From Candidatus Gastranaerophilales bacterium (GTDB lineage: Bacteria > Cyanobacteriota > Vampirovibrionia > Gastranaerophilales > Gastranaerophilaceae), in NCBI GenBank assembly GCA_017475485.1, contig JAFVFO010000014.1, positions 1 through 39,389 on the forward strand: a stretch of 39,389 bases of DNA, written 5' to 3'. Below are positions 8,778-16,199 of this stretch, in pieces. The translations under genes were made by a program, and so were the position numbers. The notes beneath the pieces were generated by a model. It did no database searches, was not told where the DNA came from, and saw nothing but the letters and a program-made list of their open reading frames with translations. Every line of letters starts with the position of its first letter. The first letter of the stretch is position 1.

Positions 8778-9392
8778 TTATTGCCCTTGCGGAATTAAAT
8801 ATCCGAGATTATGTTTTTTGATATATTTAACGGAACGTGTATCGGCCTTTGCACCTTTTAAAATTATTTGAGAAGCCAAATCGTACATTTTATTTTTTAA
8901 TGCCATATATAAAATTGTATTATTTGTAATCGAATCCATATAATTTACTTTAGCACCTCTATCAAGTAAATACTGCGCCATTTCAGCATTTTTGTTGCGC
9001 AGAGCTTCATATAATTCGGAATAAAAACCCCTATCTAATTTTGCGTTATTTTCATATAATAATTTTAAAATATCAAATTTATTTTCTTTTGCTGCAATAT
9101 AAATCGGATATTCGCTTAAATAACTTTGATTAGGGTTTACTTTTGCTTGAAGCAGAATTTTAACATTTTCATAATTGCCTTTTTTGATTTGTTCAAAAAG
9201 ACATTTAGAGTTAGGAACTAATTTTTTGTATGTTAATAAATCTCTTTGTTCTTGTGTTATTGCACTTTGGCGATTATATATTTTGCCTTCGATTATAGAA
9301 CGGGAAGAAAAATCACCCAATTCCGATACATCAAACGCAAAAGAAGGAATGCTTAATGTGAAGAATAATAAGACAATAAGGAAATAGGGCAA
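8778..9392 (-). CDS. Exported ankyrin-repeat protein
   Basis: A 204-aa protein with a hydrophobic leader (FLIVLLFFTLSIPSFA) and about four ankyrin-type repeats from residue 55 on, with typical pieces such as GNYENVKILLQAKVNPN, KFDILKLLYENNAKLD, AEMAQYLLDRGAKVN and LASQIILKGAKAD. Probably periplasmic or secreted, mediating protein binding; no partner is evident. The start is doubtful: the frame opens at TTG (9392) with no ATG and no clear ribosome-binding site, and the leader lacks the usual positive N-terminus. The frame stays open upstream through RHKGNENIFLLPYFL. A long inverted repeat (9368-9434) covers exactly this start region and may have replaced the original one. Confidence 0.7.
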   Translation of the reverse strand: MPYFLIVLLFFTLSIPSFAFDVSELGDFSSRSIIEGKIYNRQSAITQEQRDLLTYKKLVPNSKCLFEQIKKGNYENVKILLQAKVNPNQSYLSEYPIYIAAKENKFDILKLLYENNAKLDRGFYSELYEALRNKNAEMAQYLLDRGAKVNYMDSITNNTILYMALKNKMYDLASQIILKGAKADTRSVKYIKKHNLGYLIPQGQ

Positions 9393-9434
9393 TAAGAAAA
9401 TATTCTCATTGCCTTTATGCCTTAATGTCTTTAT
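9368..9434. repeat. Long imperfect inverted repeat over the ankyrin gene start
   Basis: The left arm (9368-9393) and right arm (9408-9434) are complementary over about 26 bp with roughly five mismatches, around a 14-nt AT-rich loop. Each arm itself contains short repeats (CTTTATGCC twice in the right arm). Transcripts would form a strong hairpin that could mask translation start of the ankyrin gene. Confidence 0.7.
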
Positions 9435-9474
9435 GCCATTATTATTTTTTGTTTTAGTTTTGTTTTTTATTTTT

Positions 9475-9573
9475 TTGCTCCTGTAATGCTCGGGCTTGCG
9501 CCCTTGCGCTCCTACGTCGCCTGTTATGTGTACCTCGGTCGGACTTCATCAGTCCGCCCTGCGGCACTATTTG
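9475..9573. repeat. Structured repeat, copy A (variable stem, TCATC loop)
   Basis: A 99-bp unit beginning TTGCTCCTGT. It has a 37-bp segment identical to copy B (9501-9537), then the hairpin CGGACT (9540-9545), loop TCATC, AGTCCG (9551-9556), then CTGCGGCACTATTTG as in copy B. A second hairpin, read on the minus strand, is GGGC-GCAA-GCCC with a GNRA loop (about 9492-9503). Confidence 0.85.
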
Positions 9574-9679
9574 TTGCTCCTGTGGTGCTCAGGGCCTTGC
9601 CCTTGCGCTCCTACGTCGCCTGTTATGTGTACCTCGAAATTAAAACTCATCGTTTTAATTTCTGCGGCACTATTTGTTA
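9574..9679. repeat. Structured repeat, copy B (different stem, same loop)
   Basis: Directly abuts copy A. It shares the 37-bp identical segment (9600-9636) and the flanks TTGCTCCTGT and CTGCGGCACTATTTGTT. The hairpin stem is entirely different: GAAATTAAAAC (9636-9646) with GTTTTAATTTC (9652-9662), 11 perfect pairs around the same TCATC loop. The small hairpin corresponding to the GNRA one in copy A is AGGGC-AAG-GCCCT. The fabG stop codon lies in the end of this copy. Confidence 0.85.
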
Positions 9680-10408
9680 TATAATTAATCCGCCAGAAAC
9701 TTCAAGAACTTGTCCTGTAACGTAAGTTGCGTCAAGTGCTAAGAATTTTACCACTTCCGCAACATCTTCAGGTGTACCCATGCGTTTCAGAGGAATAAAT
9801 TTCATATAATCATCAGTATTTGCAAGGTCTTTTGTCATATCTGTTTGAATAAACCCCGGGGCAACAGCATTAACTCTAATGTTTCTTGAACCAAATTCTT
9901 TAGCCAAAGTTTTTGTTAAACCTATAAGCCCTGCTTTTGAAGCTGAATAATTTGCTTGGCCTGCGTTACCATGAACACCAACTACGCTTGACATAGAAAC
10001 AATTGAGCCTGAGCGTGCTTTCATCATGTGTTTGATAACCGCATGGGTTACATAATATGCGCTTGATAAATTAATTTTAATAACTCGTTCCCATTGGTCA
10101 GCGTCCATTCTGACAAATAGGCCGTCTTTAGTTATACCTGCATTATTAATTAAAACGTCAATTTTGCCATGGTCAGCTATCATCTTATCAACATTTTTTT
10201 GCACCTGTTCATCATTTGAAACATCAAAGCTGTAAAAATAAGCATTAACGCCTTTTGCTTTTATTTTATCTAAGGCAGGCTGTGCTTTTTCGGCGTCACA
10301 AATATCATTTATGATTATGTCACAGCCGGCTTCAGCTAATCTTAAAGCTGTTGATAAACCTATACCTCTTGAACCGCCTGTAATAAGGGCTATTTTTCTG
10401 TCTGTCAT
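9677..10408 (-). CDS. fabG: 3-oxoacyl-[ACP] reductase
   Basis: NADPH-dependent short-chain dehydrogenase that reduces 3-ketoacyl-ACP in each fatty-acid elongation cycle; cytoplasmic. At 243 aa it is full length. It has the nucleotide-binding TGGSRGIGLSTA (10-21), NNAGI (about 87-91), and the catalytic triad Ser (SMSSVVG) with YSASK (Tyr about 151, Lys about 155). ATG 10408 has a strong ribosome-binding site (AGGAG). It is last in the rpmF-plsX-fabD-fabG operon, 24 nt after fabD. The stop codon is the first base triplet of a structured repeat, which may also serve as the operon's 3' end. No acpP follows, unlike the classic cluster. Confidence 0.95.
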   Translation of the reverse strand: MTDRKIALITGGSRGIGLSTALRLAEAGCDIIINDICDAEKAQPALDKIKAKGVNAYFYSFDVSNDEQVQKNVDKMIADHGKIDVLINNAGITKDGLFVRMDADQWERVIKINLSSAYYVTHAVIKHMMKARSGSIVSMSSVVGVHGNAGQANYSASKAGLIGLTKTLAKEFGSRNIRVNAVAPGFIQTDMTKDLANTDDYMKFIPLKRMGTPEDVAEVVKFLALDATYVTGQVLEVSGGLII

Positions 10409-10432
10409 TTTTTCTCTCCTCTTAATTAAATT

Positions 10433-11386
10433 CTAAATCACAACAGCTTGTGCTTCAAGTGCAGCTATTGTTTCATTAAGACTATTTGTGTCAAATACGT
10501 TATATGTTTTTATATCAGGTGAAATTTTTGCATTTAATCCTGCTAAAACTTTTCCGTTACCAAATTCTACAAATGTATCAACCCCTTCATTAACGGCTTT
10601 TTGAATTGATTGAAGCCACATAACGGAATGATTGATTTGGTTAGGCATTTTAGCTCTAAATTCATCCGCTTTTTTTGTAAATTCAGCGTCAACATTTGTT
10701 ATTACAGGAATTTTGGCATCTTTTAAATCTAAATTTTTTACAAAATCAACAAAGCCATCTCTTGCACTTGTCATTAATTTTGAATGAAAACCGCCCGAAA
10801 CGGCAAGTGAAATAACTTTTCTTACGCCTTGTGCTTTTAAGAATTCGCCTGCTTTATTAACCGCTTCAACTTCACCTGTTATAACAATTTGGGAAGGGTT
10901 GTTATAATTTGCGATTTCTACTAATCCAAATGAAGAAGCGTCGTTAATACATTTTTTAATCAATTCTATATCCGCACCTAAAACGGCAGACATAGCGCCT
11001 TGAGATAATTTTGTGGCTTCATCCATAAGTTCTGAGCGTCTTTGTATGGCTTTTATTGTAGTTGATAAATCCATAACATAAGCGCAATACATGGCGCAAT
11101 ATTCACCAAGAGAATGTCCGAGAGTAATAGCCGGTTTTATGTTTGATTTAGACCTGAAAGCCTCAAGGGCCGCAATTGATGTTGTGACGATTGCAACTTG
11201 AGCGTTAATTGTTTTCCTTAATTCTTCATCAGGCCCGTTAAAACAAATATCTGATATTTTTTTATTCAATATAGAATTTGCTCTTTCAAAAACATCTTTT
11301 GAAGTTTCTATATTATCGTATAAGTCATGCCCCATGCCTGTACTTTGAGAACCTTGACCGGGAAATATAAAACCAACTTTATTCAT
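10433..11386 (-). CDS. fabD: Malonyl-CoA:ACP transacylase
   Basis: Transfers malonyl groups from CoA to acyl carrier protein, supplying the extender unit for fatty-acid synthesis. 317 aa, full length. Visible motifs are FPGQGSQ (8-14), the catalytic GHSLGEY (Ser about 92), the Arg of IQRRSELM (about 117), and AVSGGFHS with the catalytic His. ATG 11386 follows AGAGG. It begins 10 nt after plsX, and fabH, which commonly sits between them, is absent. Confidence 0.95.
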   Translation of the reverse strand: MNKVGFIFPGQGSQSTGMGHDLYDNIETSKDVFERANSILNKKISDICFNGPDEELRKTINAQVAIVTTSIAALEAFRSKSNIKPAITLGHSLGEYCAMYCAYVMDLSTTIKAIQRRSELMDEATKLSQGAMSAVLGADIELIKKCINDASSFGLVEIANYNNPSQIVITGEVEAVNKAGEFLKAQGVRKVISLAVSGGFHSKLMTSARDGFVDFVKNLDLKDAKIPVITNVDAEFTKKADEFRAKMPNQINHSVMWLQSIQKAVNEGVDTFVEFGNGKVLAGLNAKISPDIKTYNVFDTNSLNETIAALEAQAVVI

Positions 11387-11396
11387 AAATGACCTC

Positions 11397-12446
11397 TTAG
11401 TTAATTAATTCTGCGATTTTGCTGTTAACTTTTGCTTCCACAGCTTCTTTTGCAACGCGGACAGCATTTTTAATAGCGTAAGAAGAGCTTCTTCCGTGAG
11501 AAATAACGGTTATACCTTTGACCCCGAGCAGCAATGCTCCGCCAAATTCCTCGTAATTAATTCTTTTGTAAATTCTTCTCATAAAGGGTTTTGCTAAAAG
11601 ACCGACTATTTTTGAAATCCAATCATGGGTAAATTCCTGTTTTATTAAGGTGAATAACATCATAGAACAACCTTCGATTGTTTTAAGTGCAACATTTCCT
11701 ACAAAACCGTCACACACAACAACATCAACATCACCCGAGAAAAGTTCTTTGCCTTCAATATTGCCGATAAAATGAAGTCCGATATTATTTTCTTTCAGAA
11801 GTTTATGGGTGTCTTTAACAAGCTGATTTCCCTTTTCTTCTTCTTCACCGATATTCATTACGCCAATTTTAGGATCTTTTCTGTTGTAAACATTTTTAAC
11901 AAAAGTTGAACCCATTGTTGCAAATTGAAATAACATTTCAGGCGTACAAGCGGAGTTTGCCCCTGCGTCAATTAATATAACAGGGTCTTTTCGTGTAGGC
12001 AGGGTTGCGGCAATTGCAGGACGTTCAATACCTTTAATTCTGCCAAGTCCGAATAAAGAGCTTGCCATTGCAGCCCCTGTTGAACCTGCAGCAACAACGG
12101 CATCTGAACTGCCTTTTGCAACAGCGTCAACCGCAAGCACAATAGAAGATTTCTTCTTTTTTCTAATCGCTACACCGGGGGCTTCGCCCATTTCAATTAT
12201 TTCATCAGCTTGAGTTAATTTTATATCCAGTTTTGATAAATCAACTTTTATAGTTTTAACAAAATAACCGCCACGATTAGACCTGATACCTTTTTTTGCG
12301 ATAGTATCAAGCACTTCTTGAATTTTATCTACCTGACCAACAAGCTCTATTGCTACATTATAATCATAAGCTGCCCAGACAGCACCTTTTACAATTTCTG
12401 CGGGAGCGTAATCTCCTCCCATTGCATCTACTGCAATTCTTGTCAT
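11397..12446 (-). CDS. plsX: Acyl-ACP:phosphate acyltransferase PlsX
   Basis: Makes acyl-phosphate from acyl-ACP for the PlsX/PlsY route into phospholipid synthesis; a peripheral membrane enzyme. 349 aa, typical length. It opens with the family signature RIAVDAMGGDYAPAEIVKGA and keeps AAGSTGA, LIDAGAN, NIGEEEEKGN, VVCDGFVGNVALKTIEG and GGALLLGVKGI. ATG 12446 is preceded by GGGGAA. It lies 36 nt after rpmF, the classic coupling of ribosomal protein L32 with lipid genes. Confidence 0.95.
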   Translation of the reverse strand: MTRIAVDAMGGDYAPAEIVKGAVWAAYDYNVAIELVGQVDKIQEVLDTIAKKGIRSNRGGYFVKTIKVDLSKLDIKLTQADEIIEMGEAPGVAIRKKKKSSIVLAVDAVAKGSSDAVVAAGSTGAAMASSLFGLGRIKGIERPAIAATLPTRKDPVILIDAGANSACTPEMLFQFATMGSTFVKNVYNRKDPKIGVMNIGEEEEKGNQLVKDTHKLLKENNIGLHFIGNIEGKELFSGDVDVVVCDGFVGNVALKTIEGCSMMLFTLIKQEFTHDWISKIVGLLAKPFMRRIYKRINYEEFGGALLLGVKGITVISHGRSSSYAIKNAVRVAKEAVEAKVNSKIAELIN

Positions 12447-12482
12447 ACTATATTCCCCAATAATTCTAACAGATTATATTAA

Positions 12483-12845
12483 TTATGCTTGAGCTTCTTG
12501 CGTATCTTCTTCAGTTTTTGCTTTTTTAGCTCTAGGTTTTCTTGTTTTTTTAGGTTCTTCAACTGTTTCTTGAGAAGTTTCTTCTGCTTTTGTTTCTTCT
12601 TCAGCAACTTCTTTTTTAGCTTTAGCTTTTTTAGTTTCCTTTACGGGTTCAACTGCTGTATTTTCTTGTTGTTTTTTAATTGAAGCAAAACCGTTTTTGT
12701 AGTATCCGCATTCAGGACATACAGTATGTGTCGGGATTACGGATTTGCAATTCGGGCAAGTTGTTGTAGCGGGTATAGAACCTTTCCAATTTGCTCTTCT
12801 TGAATTTTGACTTGCTTTTCCTGTTCTTTTCTTTGGTGTAGCCAT
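12483..12845 (-). CDS. rpmF: Ribosomal protein L32 with long charged C-terminal extension
   Basis: A structural protein of the large ribosomal subunit. The first 56 residues are ordinary L32: TPKKRTGKASQNSRRANWKG, then a zinc ribbon with CPNC and CPECGYY. The remaining 64 residues are an unusual Lys/Glu/Thr/Ala-rich tail (repeats such as KKAKAKKE and KPRAKKAKTEED), doubling the family's usual length of about 55-65 aa. The tail is likely disordered and reminiscent of eukaryotic-like H1 or AKK tails; its role is unknown. ATG 12845 has AAAGGA upstream. First gene of the lipid operon. Confidence 0.93.
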   Translation of the reverse strand: MATPKKRTGKASQNSRRANWKGSIPATTTCPNCKSVIPTHTVCPECGYYKNGFASIKKQQENTAVEPVKETKKAKAKKEVAEEETKAEETSQETVEEPKKTRKPRAKKAKTEEDTQEAQA

Positions 12846-12892
12846 TTTTATTTCCTTTACTATTAATTTTTTATAGACTTATAACTATTTTC

Positions 12893-12937
12893 TAAAAAAA
12901 AGAAACCCTTGTCAACAATTTGAACAAGGGTTTCTTT
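12893..12937 (-). terminator. Intrinsic terminator of the small winged-helix gene
   Basis: A perfect 14-bp stem, AAAGAAACCCTTGT (12899-12912) with ACAAGGGTTTCTTT (12924-12937), loop about 11 nt. On the minus strand it is followed by a run of T's, so it ends transcription of the 12978-13175 gene and insulates the rpmF operon. Confidence 0.9.
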
Positions 12938-12977
12938 ATAAACTTAATTATTTAAACCTAATGATATGGTCTTTAAA

Positions 12978-13175
12978 CTATCTTAAGCTAACTTTTGTAT
13001 AAGAACCTTTTTTATTGAAGCAAATTTTATCTTCACGAGATAACCAACCAAGACCTAAACCGGACATGTTTTCATTTAAACTTAAGTCTTTATTCATTTT
13101 TTTTGTAGTTACTTCGCCGTTTTGGTTTAAGTATTCCCAAATTCTTCCAGCTGTTTCAATAATTGTTTCTTGCAT
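12978..13175 (-). CDS. Small winged helix-turn-helix protein (DUF2582-like)
   Basis: A 65-aa protein from ATG 13175, chosen because AAGGAG lies just upstream; the longer frame to 13214 adds 13 basic residues with no support. Its sequence (AGRIWEYLNQNGEVTTKKM, then GLGWLSREDKICF) matches the pattern of the winged-helix DUF2582 family, proposed to bind DNA or regulate; its target is unknown. Single-gene unit with a strong terminator, divergent from leuD. Confidence 0.75.
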   Translation of the reverse strand: MQETIIETAGRIWEYLNQNGEVTTKKMNKDLSLNENMSGLGLGWLSREDKICFNKKGSYTKVSLR

Positions 13176-13311
13176 GTTGCACTCCTTTTTCTTTCTTTTT
13201 TCGTTGTAATACAAGTTACTAGTCTTTGAATTTCTCTTTCAAATTCCTGTTTGCATATTTATATTAATTTATAATATAGTGAATGTATATAGTTTAAATG
13301 GATGAAATGAG

Positions 13312-13797
13312 ATGAGCAAAAATTGGATTTTTAAAGACAACGTTGATACTGATGTTATAATCCCTGCAAGGTATTTGAACACAAAATCAAGTGAAGAATT
13401 AGCACTTCATTGTATGGAAGATATTGATAAAAATTTTTCCCATGAAGTGAAAGAAGGCGATTTTATTATAGCAGGCTACAACTTTGGGTGCGGTTCAAGT
13501 CGAGAACATGCCCCGATTGCAATTAAGGCCTCAGGTATAAGAGCGGTTATTGCAAAAAGTTTTGCAAGAATTTTTTACAGAAATGCAATTAATATTGGTC
13601 TTGTTATAATAGAAAACGATAAAATACAAGACAATATTTCATCTAATGATATAATTGAATTAAATATAAATGAAGGTATTATAAAGAATATAACAAAAAA
13701 TGAAACCTATAATTTTTCACCGTATCCCGATGAAATACAAAAATTAATTGAAGCAGGCGGATTAGTTAACTATACAAAACAAAAGATAAGGAAATAA
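13312..13797 (+). CDS. leuD: 3-isopropylmalate dehydratase small subunit
   Basis: With LeuC it isomerises 2- to 3-isopropylmalate in leucine synthesis; this is the swivelling small subunit without the Fe-S cluster. 161 aa, typical of the short LeuD form. Visible are the [14 protein letters not shown] signature near residue 10, [15 protein letters not shown] (about 53-68) and [23 protein letters not shown] 13312 is chosen because the ATG 12 nt earlier meets a stop at once; the ribosome-binding site is weak (GGATGA, ATGAG). leuB follows after one base. The partner leuC is not in the window. Confidence 0.95.
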   Translation: MSKNWIFKDNVDTDVIIPARYLNTKSSEELALHCMEDIDKNFSHEVKEGDFIIAGYNFGCGSSREHAPIAIKASGIRAVIAKSFARIFYRNAINIGLVIIENDKIQDNISSNDIIELNINEGIIKNITKNETYNFSPYPDEIQKLIEAGGLVNYTKQKIRK

Positions 13798-13798
13798 C

Positions 13799-14887
13799 AT
13801 GAAAAATATTACAATACTGGAAGGCGACGGAGTAGGAATAGAAGTTGTTGAAAGTGCAATTGAAATCTTAGACAGAATTTCAAAAGTTTATAATGTTGAA
13901 TTTAATTATACTTATGCACCAATTGGCGGCAGGGCTTATGAAAAAACCGGAGTTCCCCTGCCTGATTCCACCTTTGAAGCCTGCAGGGCAAGTGACGCTA
14001 TTTTATTAGGTGCTGTCGGCAATTGGAAATACGACAATCTTCCTGTAGAATTAAGACCCGAAAAAGCATTACTCGGTATCAGAAGAAAATTAAATCTATT
14101 TGCAAATCTGCGTCCTGTTAAGGTATTTGATGAATTATTGCATGCTTCTCCTCTGAAAGAAGAAAAAGCACGAAATACAGATATTATGATAGTGCGCGAA
14201 TTGATCGGTGATGTTTATTTTGGTGAACCAAAAGGCATTATGACAAAAACAACATTTGATAACAGAGAAATCAAAGTCGGCTTCAATAATATGATTTATG
14301 ACGAAGATGAAATCAGAAGAATATCACATGTTGCTTTTAAATCAGCGCAAAAAAGAAATAAAAAAGTTACGGTCGTTGATAAAGCCAATGTTTTAGAAGT
14401 TTCAAGATTATTTAGAGAAGTTGCTACAGAAGTTTCTAAACAATATCAAGATGTTGAAGTAAACTATATGTATGTAGATAATTGTGCAATGCAGTTAATT
14501 ACAAATCCTCAGCAATTTGATGTTATTTTAACCGGAAATATCTTTGGTGATATTTTATCTGATGAAGCATCGACTATCTGCGGTTCTTTAGGCATGCTTC
14601 CAAGTGCTTCTTTATCAGACGGTAAAACACCATATTTGTATGAGCCAATCCATGGCTCAGCTCCTGACCTTGAAGGCAAAAACGTTGTTAATCCTATTGC
14701 AACAATTTTATCTGCGGCAATGATGCTTTACTATTCATTTGATATGAAAGAAGCTCATGACGCCATTTATAATGCCGTAAAACAAACTCTTAACGAAGGT
14801 CACAGAACACTTGATATATATAGAGATGGCGACAGCTTATGTTCAAGAAGCAAGATTACGGAATTAATTGCCGCTAAAATCAACTAA
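13799..14887 (+). CDS. leuB: 3-isopropylmalate dehydrogenase
   Basis: NAD-dependent oxidative decarboxylation of 3-isopropylmalate in leucine synthesis; cytoplasmic dimer. 362 aa, full length. It has LEGDGVGIEV at the start, the substrate-binding RPEKALLGIRRKLNLFANLRP (about 90-108), the GDVYFGEP segment, the Lys of VVDKANVLE, DNCAMQL with the metal Asp, and NIFGDILSDEAS, then the adenine-binding EPIHGSAPDL. It forms an operon with leuD (one-base gap). Its end overlaps the convergent EF-hand gene by 24 nt. Confidence 0.96.
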   Translation: MKNITILEGDGVGIEVVESAIEILDRISKVYNVEFNYTYAPIGGRAYEKTGVPLPDSTFEACRASDAILLGAVGNWKYDNLPVELRPEKALLGIRRKLNLFANLRPVKVFDELLHASPLKEEKARNTDIMIVRELIGDVYFGEPKGIMTKTTFDNREIKVGFNNMIYDEDEIRRISHVAFKSAQKRNKKVTVVDKANVLEVSRLFREVATEVSKQYQDVEVNYMYVDNCAMQLITNPQQFDVILTGNIFGDILSDEASTICGSLGMLPSASLSDGKTPYLYEPIHGSAPDLEGKNVVNPIATILSAAMMLYYSFDMKEAHDAIYNAVKQTLNEGHRTLDIYRDGDSLCSRSKITELIAAKIN

Positions 14888-15568
14888 TGCTATAGTGTTA
14901 TTCGGACTTTGTGCAAATTCTTTTGCTGCAGTACCTAAATTATAAAAATGATATAAGTAAGAATATGCTTGGTACGCAATGTTAGTGTTGCCGTAATCGC
15001 GAAGCATAGCATTTTCGCCTTTGTTTGTAATTGTTCCGTCAATATTTTGAATATCTAATTTTTCTTCATTTGTACTTAGGGCGTCTGCCAAAAGAATAGA
15101 TGAAGAATATTCGCCTATATCTACTTTGCCGTCATGGTTGATATCAAGCGCGTAAGAATTAATTTCGATATCTTGATTTTCGGGGTTTAATTTATCATAT
15201 AAACTATCTGCATTAACTGCAAATTTTTGACCCATTTCTTCATAAGCTGCACCCATAAGCGCATTATAATCAACATGCCCTTGTTCAACGTTTGGCATGT
15301 ATCTTAATTTGAAGTTAATAGGAGGCATTTTTTCTTGCGCTTTTTTTAAGTCTTCGACAAACTTATCTACTTTTTCCATTTGTCTTTCAAATGTGTCGCC
15401 TTCTTCAAAAGGTTGACATTCAACAGGGTCATGGTGATACTCTTGAAGATATTCAATATGATTTGCAATCGCATTTCTGCCAAATCGAGCGGAAGGATTT
15501 TGTATAAGTCCGTCATATTTCCCGAATTGACCTGATATATAAGCTGTATCACCAATTTTTGCGTACAT
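14864..15568 (-). CDS. Hypothetical protein with a canonical EF-hand
   Basis: A 234-aa protein of unknown function. The clearest feature is a complete EF-hand loop DINHDGKVDIGE (residues 142-153, Asp142, Asn144, Asp146, Asp150, Glu153), so calcium binding is likely. The first 25 residues contain YISGQFGKYDG but no signal peptide or membrane segment. The rest is mixed helical. ATG 15568 has AAGGAG eight bases upstream. The 3' end overlaps leuB by 24 nt in convergent orientation. It shares the EF-hand theme with the large protein at 5336-7471, but no wider similarity is visible. Confidence 0.75.
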   Translation of the reverse strand: MYAKIGDTAYISGQFGKYDGLIQNPSARFGRNAIANHIEYLQEYHHDPVECQPFEEGDTFERQMEKVDKFVEDLKKAQEKMPPINFKLRYMPNVEQGHVDYNALMGAAYEEMGQKFAVNADSLYDKLNPENQDIEINSYALDINHDGKVDIGEYSSSILLADALSTNEEKLDIQNIDGTITNKGENAMLRDYGNTNIAYQAYSYLYHFYNLGTAAKEFAQSPNNTIALVDFSGN

Positions 15569-15655
15569 TTTGTTCTCCTTAAAGATAGCTTTATAACACC
15601 CTTGAAGAATCCAGATTGCCTGTTTGTATATATGAATTTAATATATTGTTACATA

Positions 15656-16189
15656 TTATCTCATAGAATATTTGCACCCGCAATATTTTTGAGCATACAT
15701 GTTATTTTCGCGTGCAATTTCTCTTGAAATTTTAAAACCGTTTTGTTTTTTAAAATTATATTCTAAAAATTCAACCCCCGTTTTTGAAGCTGCAATTTGA
15801 CCTTGTTTAAAAATTTCCTCGGACACCTTGTGCGGAGAAACACTCAGGGTTGTTGTGAAATAATTTATTTTATTATCACGCGCAAATTCGGCTGTTTTTA
15901 AAAGACGCAGAAGAAAACATACACTGCACCTTCTTCCTTTTTCGGGTTCATTTTCAAACCCATAGACAGCTTCTTTGAAAATATCTTCATTGTATTTTTC
16001 TTCAAAAAATTCAATATTTAATTTTTCGCAATATTTTTTTAATTCATCTCTTCTGATTTTATATTCTTCAAAAGGATAGATGTTAGGGTTGTAAAAAAAT
16101 ACTACAGGCCTATACCCGTCATTTTGTAATTTTATAATCGGGTAGCTTGCGCAGGGCGCACAGCAGGCATGTAGTACTATCTTTTTCAT
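15656..16189 (-). CDS. queH: Epoxyqueuosine reductase QueH
   Basis: The non-homologous alternative to QueG that reduces epoxyqueuosine to queuosine in tRNA; an iron-sulfur protein (formerly DUF208). From ATG 16189, 177 aa. It keeps the cysteine pairs and family motifs: LHACCAPCASYP at the start, FFYNPNIYPFEEY, RCSVCFLLRLLKTAEFA, FTTTLSVSPHK and the C-terminal QKYCGCKYS. The longer frame to 16285 overlaps the upstream gene and adds 32 unrelated residues. It starts 10 nt after the VKOR-DsbA gene, with AAAGAAG as a ribosome-binding site, so the two probably share a transcript. Confidence 0.92.
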   Translation of the reverse strand: MKKIVLHACCAPCASYPIIKLQNDGYRPVVFFYNPNIYPFEEYKIRRDELKKYCEKLNIEFFEEKYNEDIFKEAVYGFENEPEKGRRCSVCFLLRLLKTAEFARDNKINYFTTTLSVSPHKVSEEIFKQGQIAASKTGVEFLEYNFKKQNGFKISREIARENNMYAQKYCGCKYSMR

Positions 16190-16199
16190 TGCTTCTTTA

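Noticed and set aside
9538-9558. Hammerhead-like CTGATGA on the minus strand of copy A
   Set aside because: The CT comes from the variable stem, copy B lacks it, and the GAAA and cleavage-site parts of a hammerhead are absent.
9475-9679. Integron attC site or CRISPR array
   Set aside because: No GTTRRRY/RYYYAAC core pair is present, only two copies occur, the stems are self-complementary rather than spacer-like, and no integrase or cas gene is near.
9486-9725. Open frames with a repeated RSYVACYVYL segment
   Set aside because: The repetition comes from the structured DNA repeat; the frame enters fabG antisense and has no ribosome-binding site.
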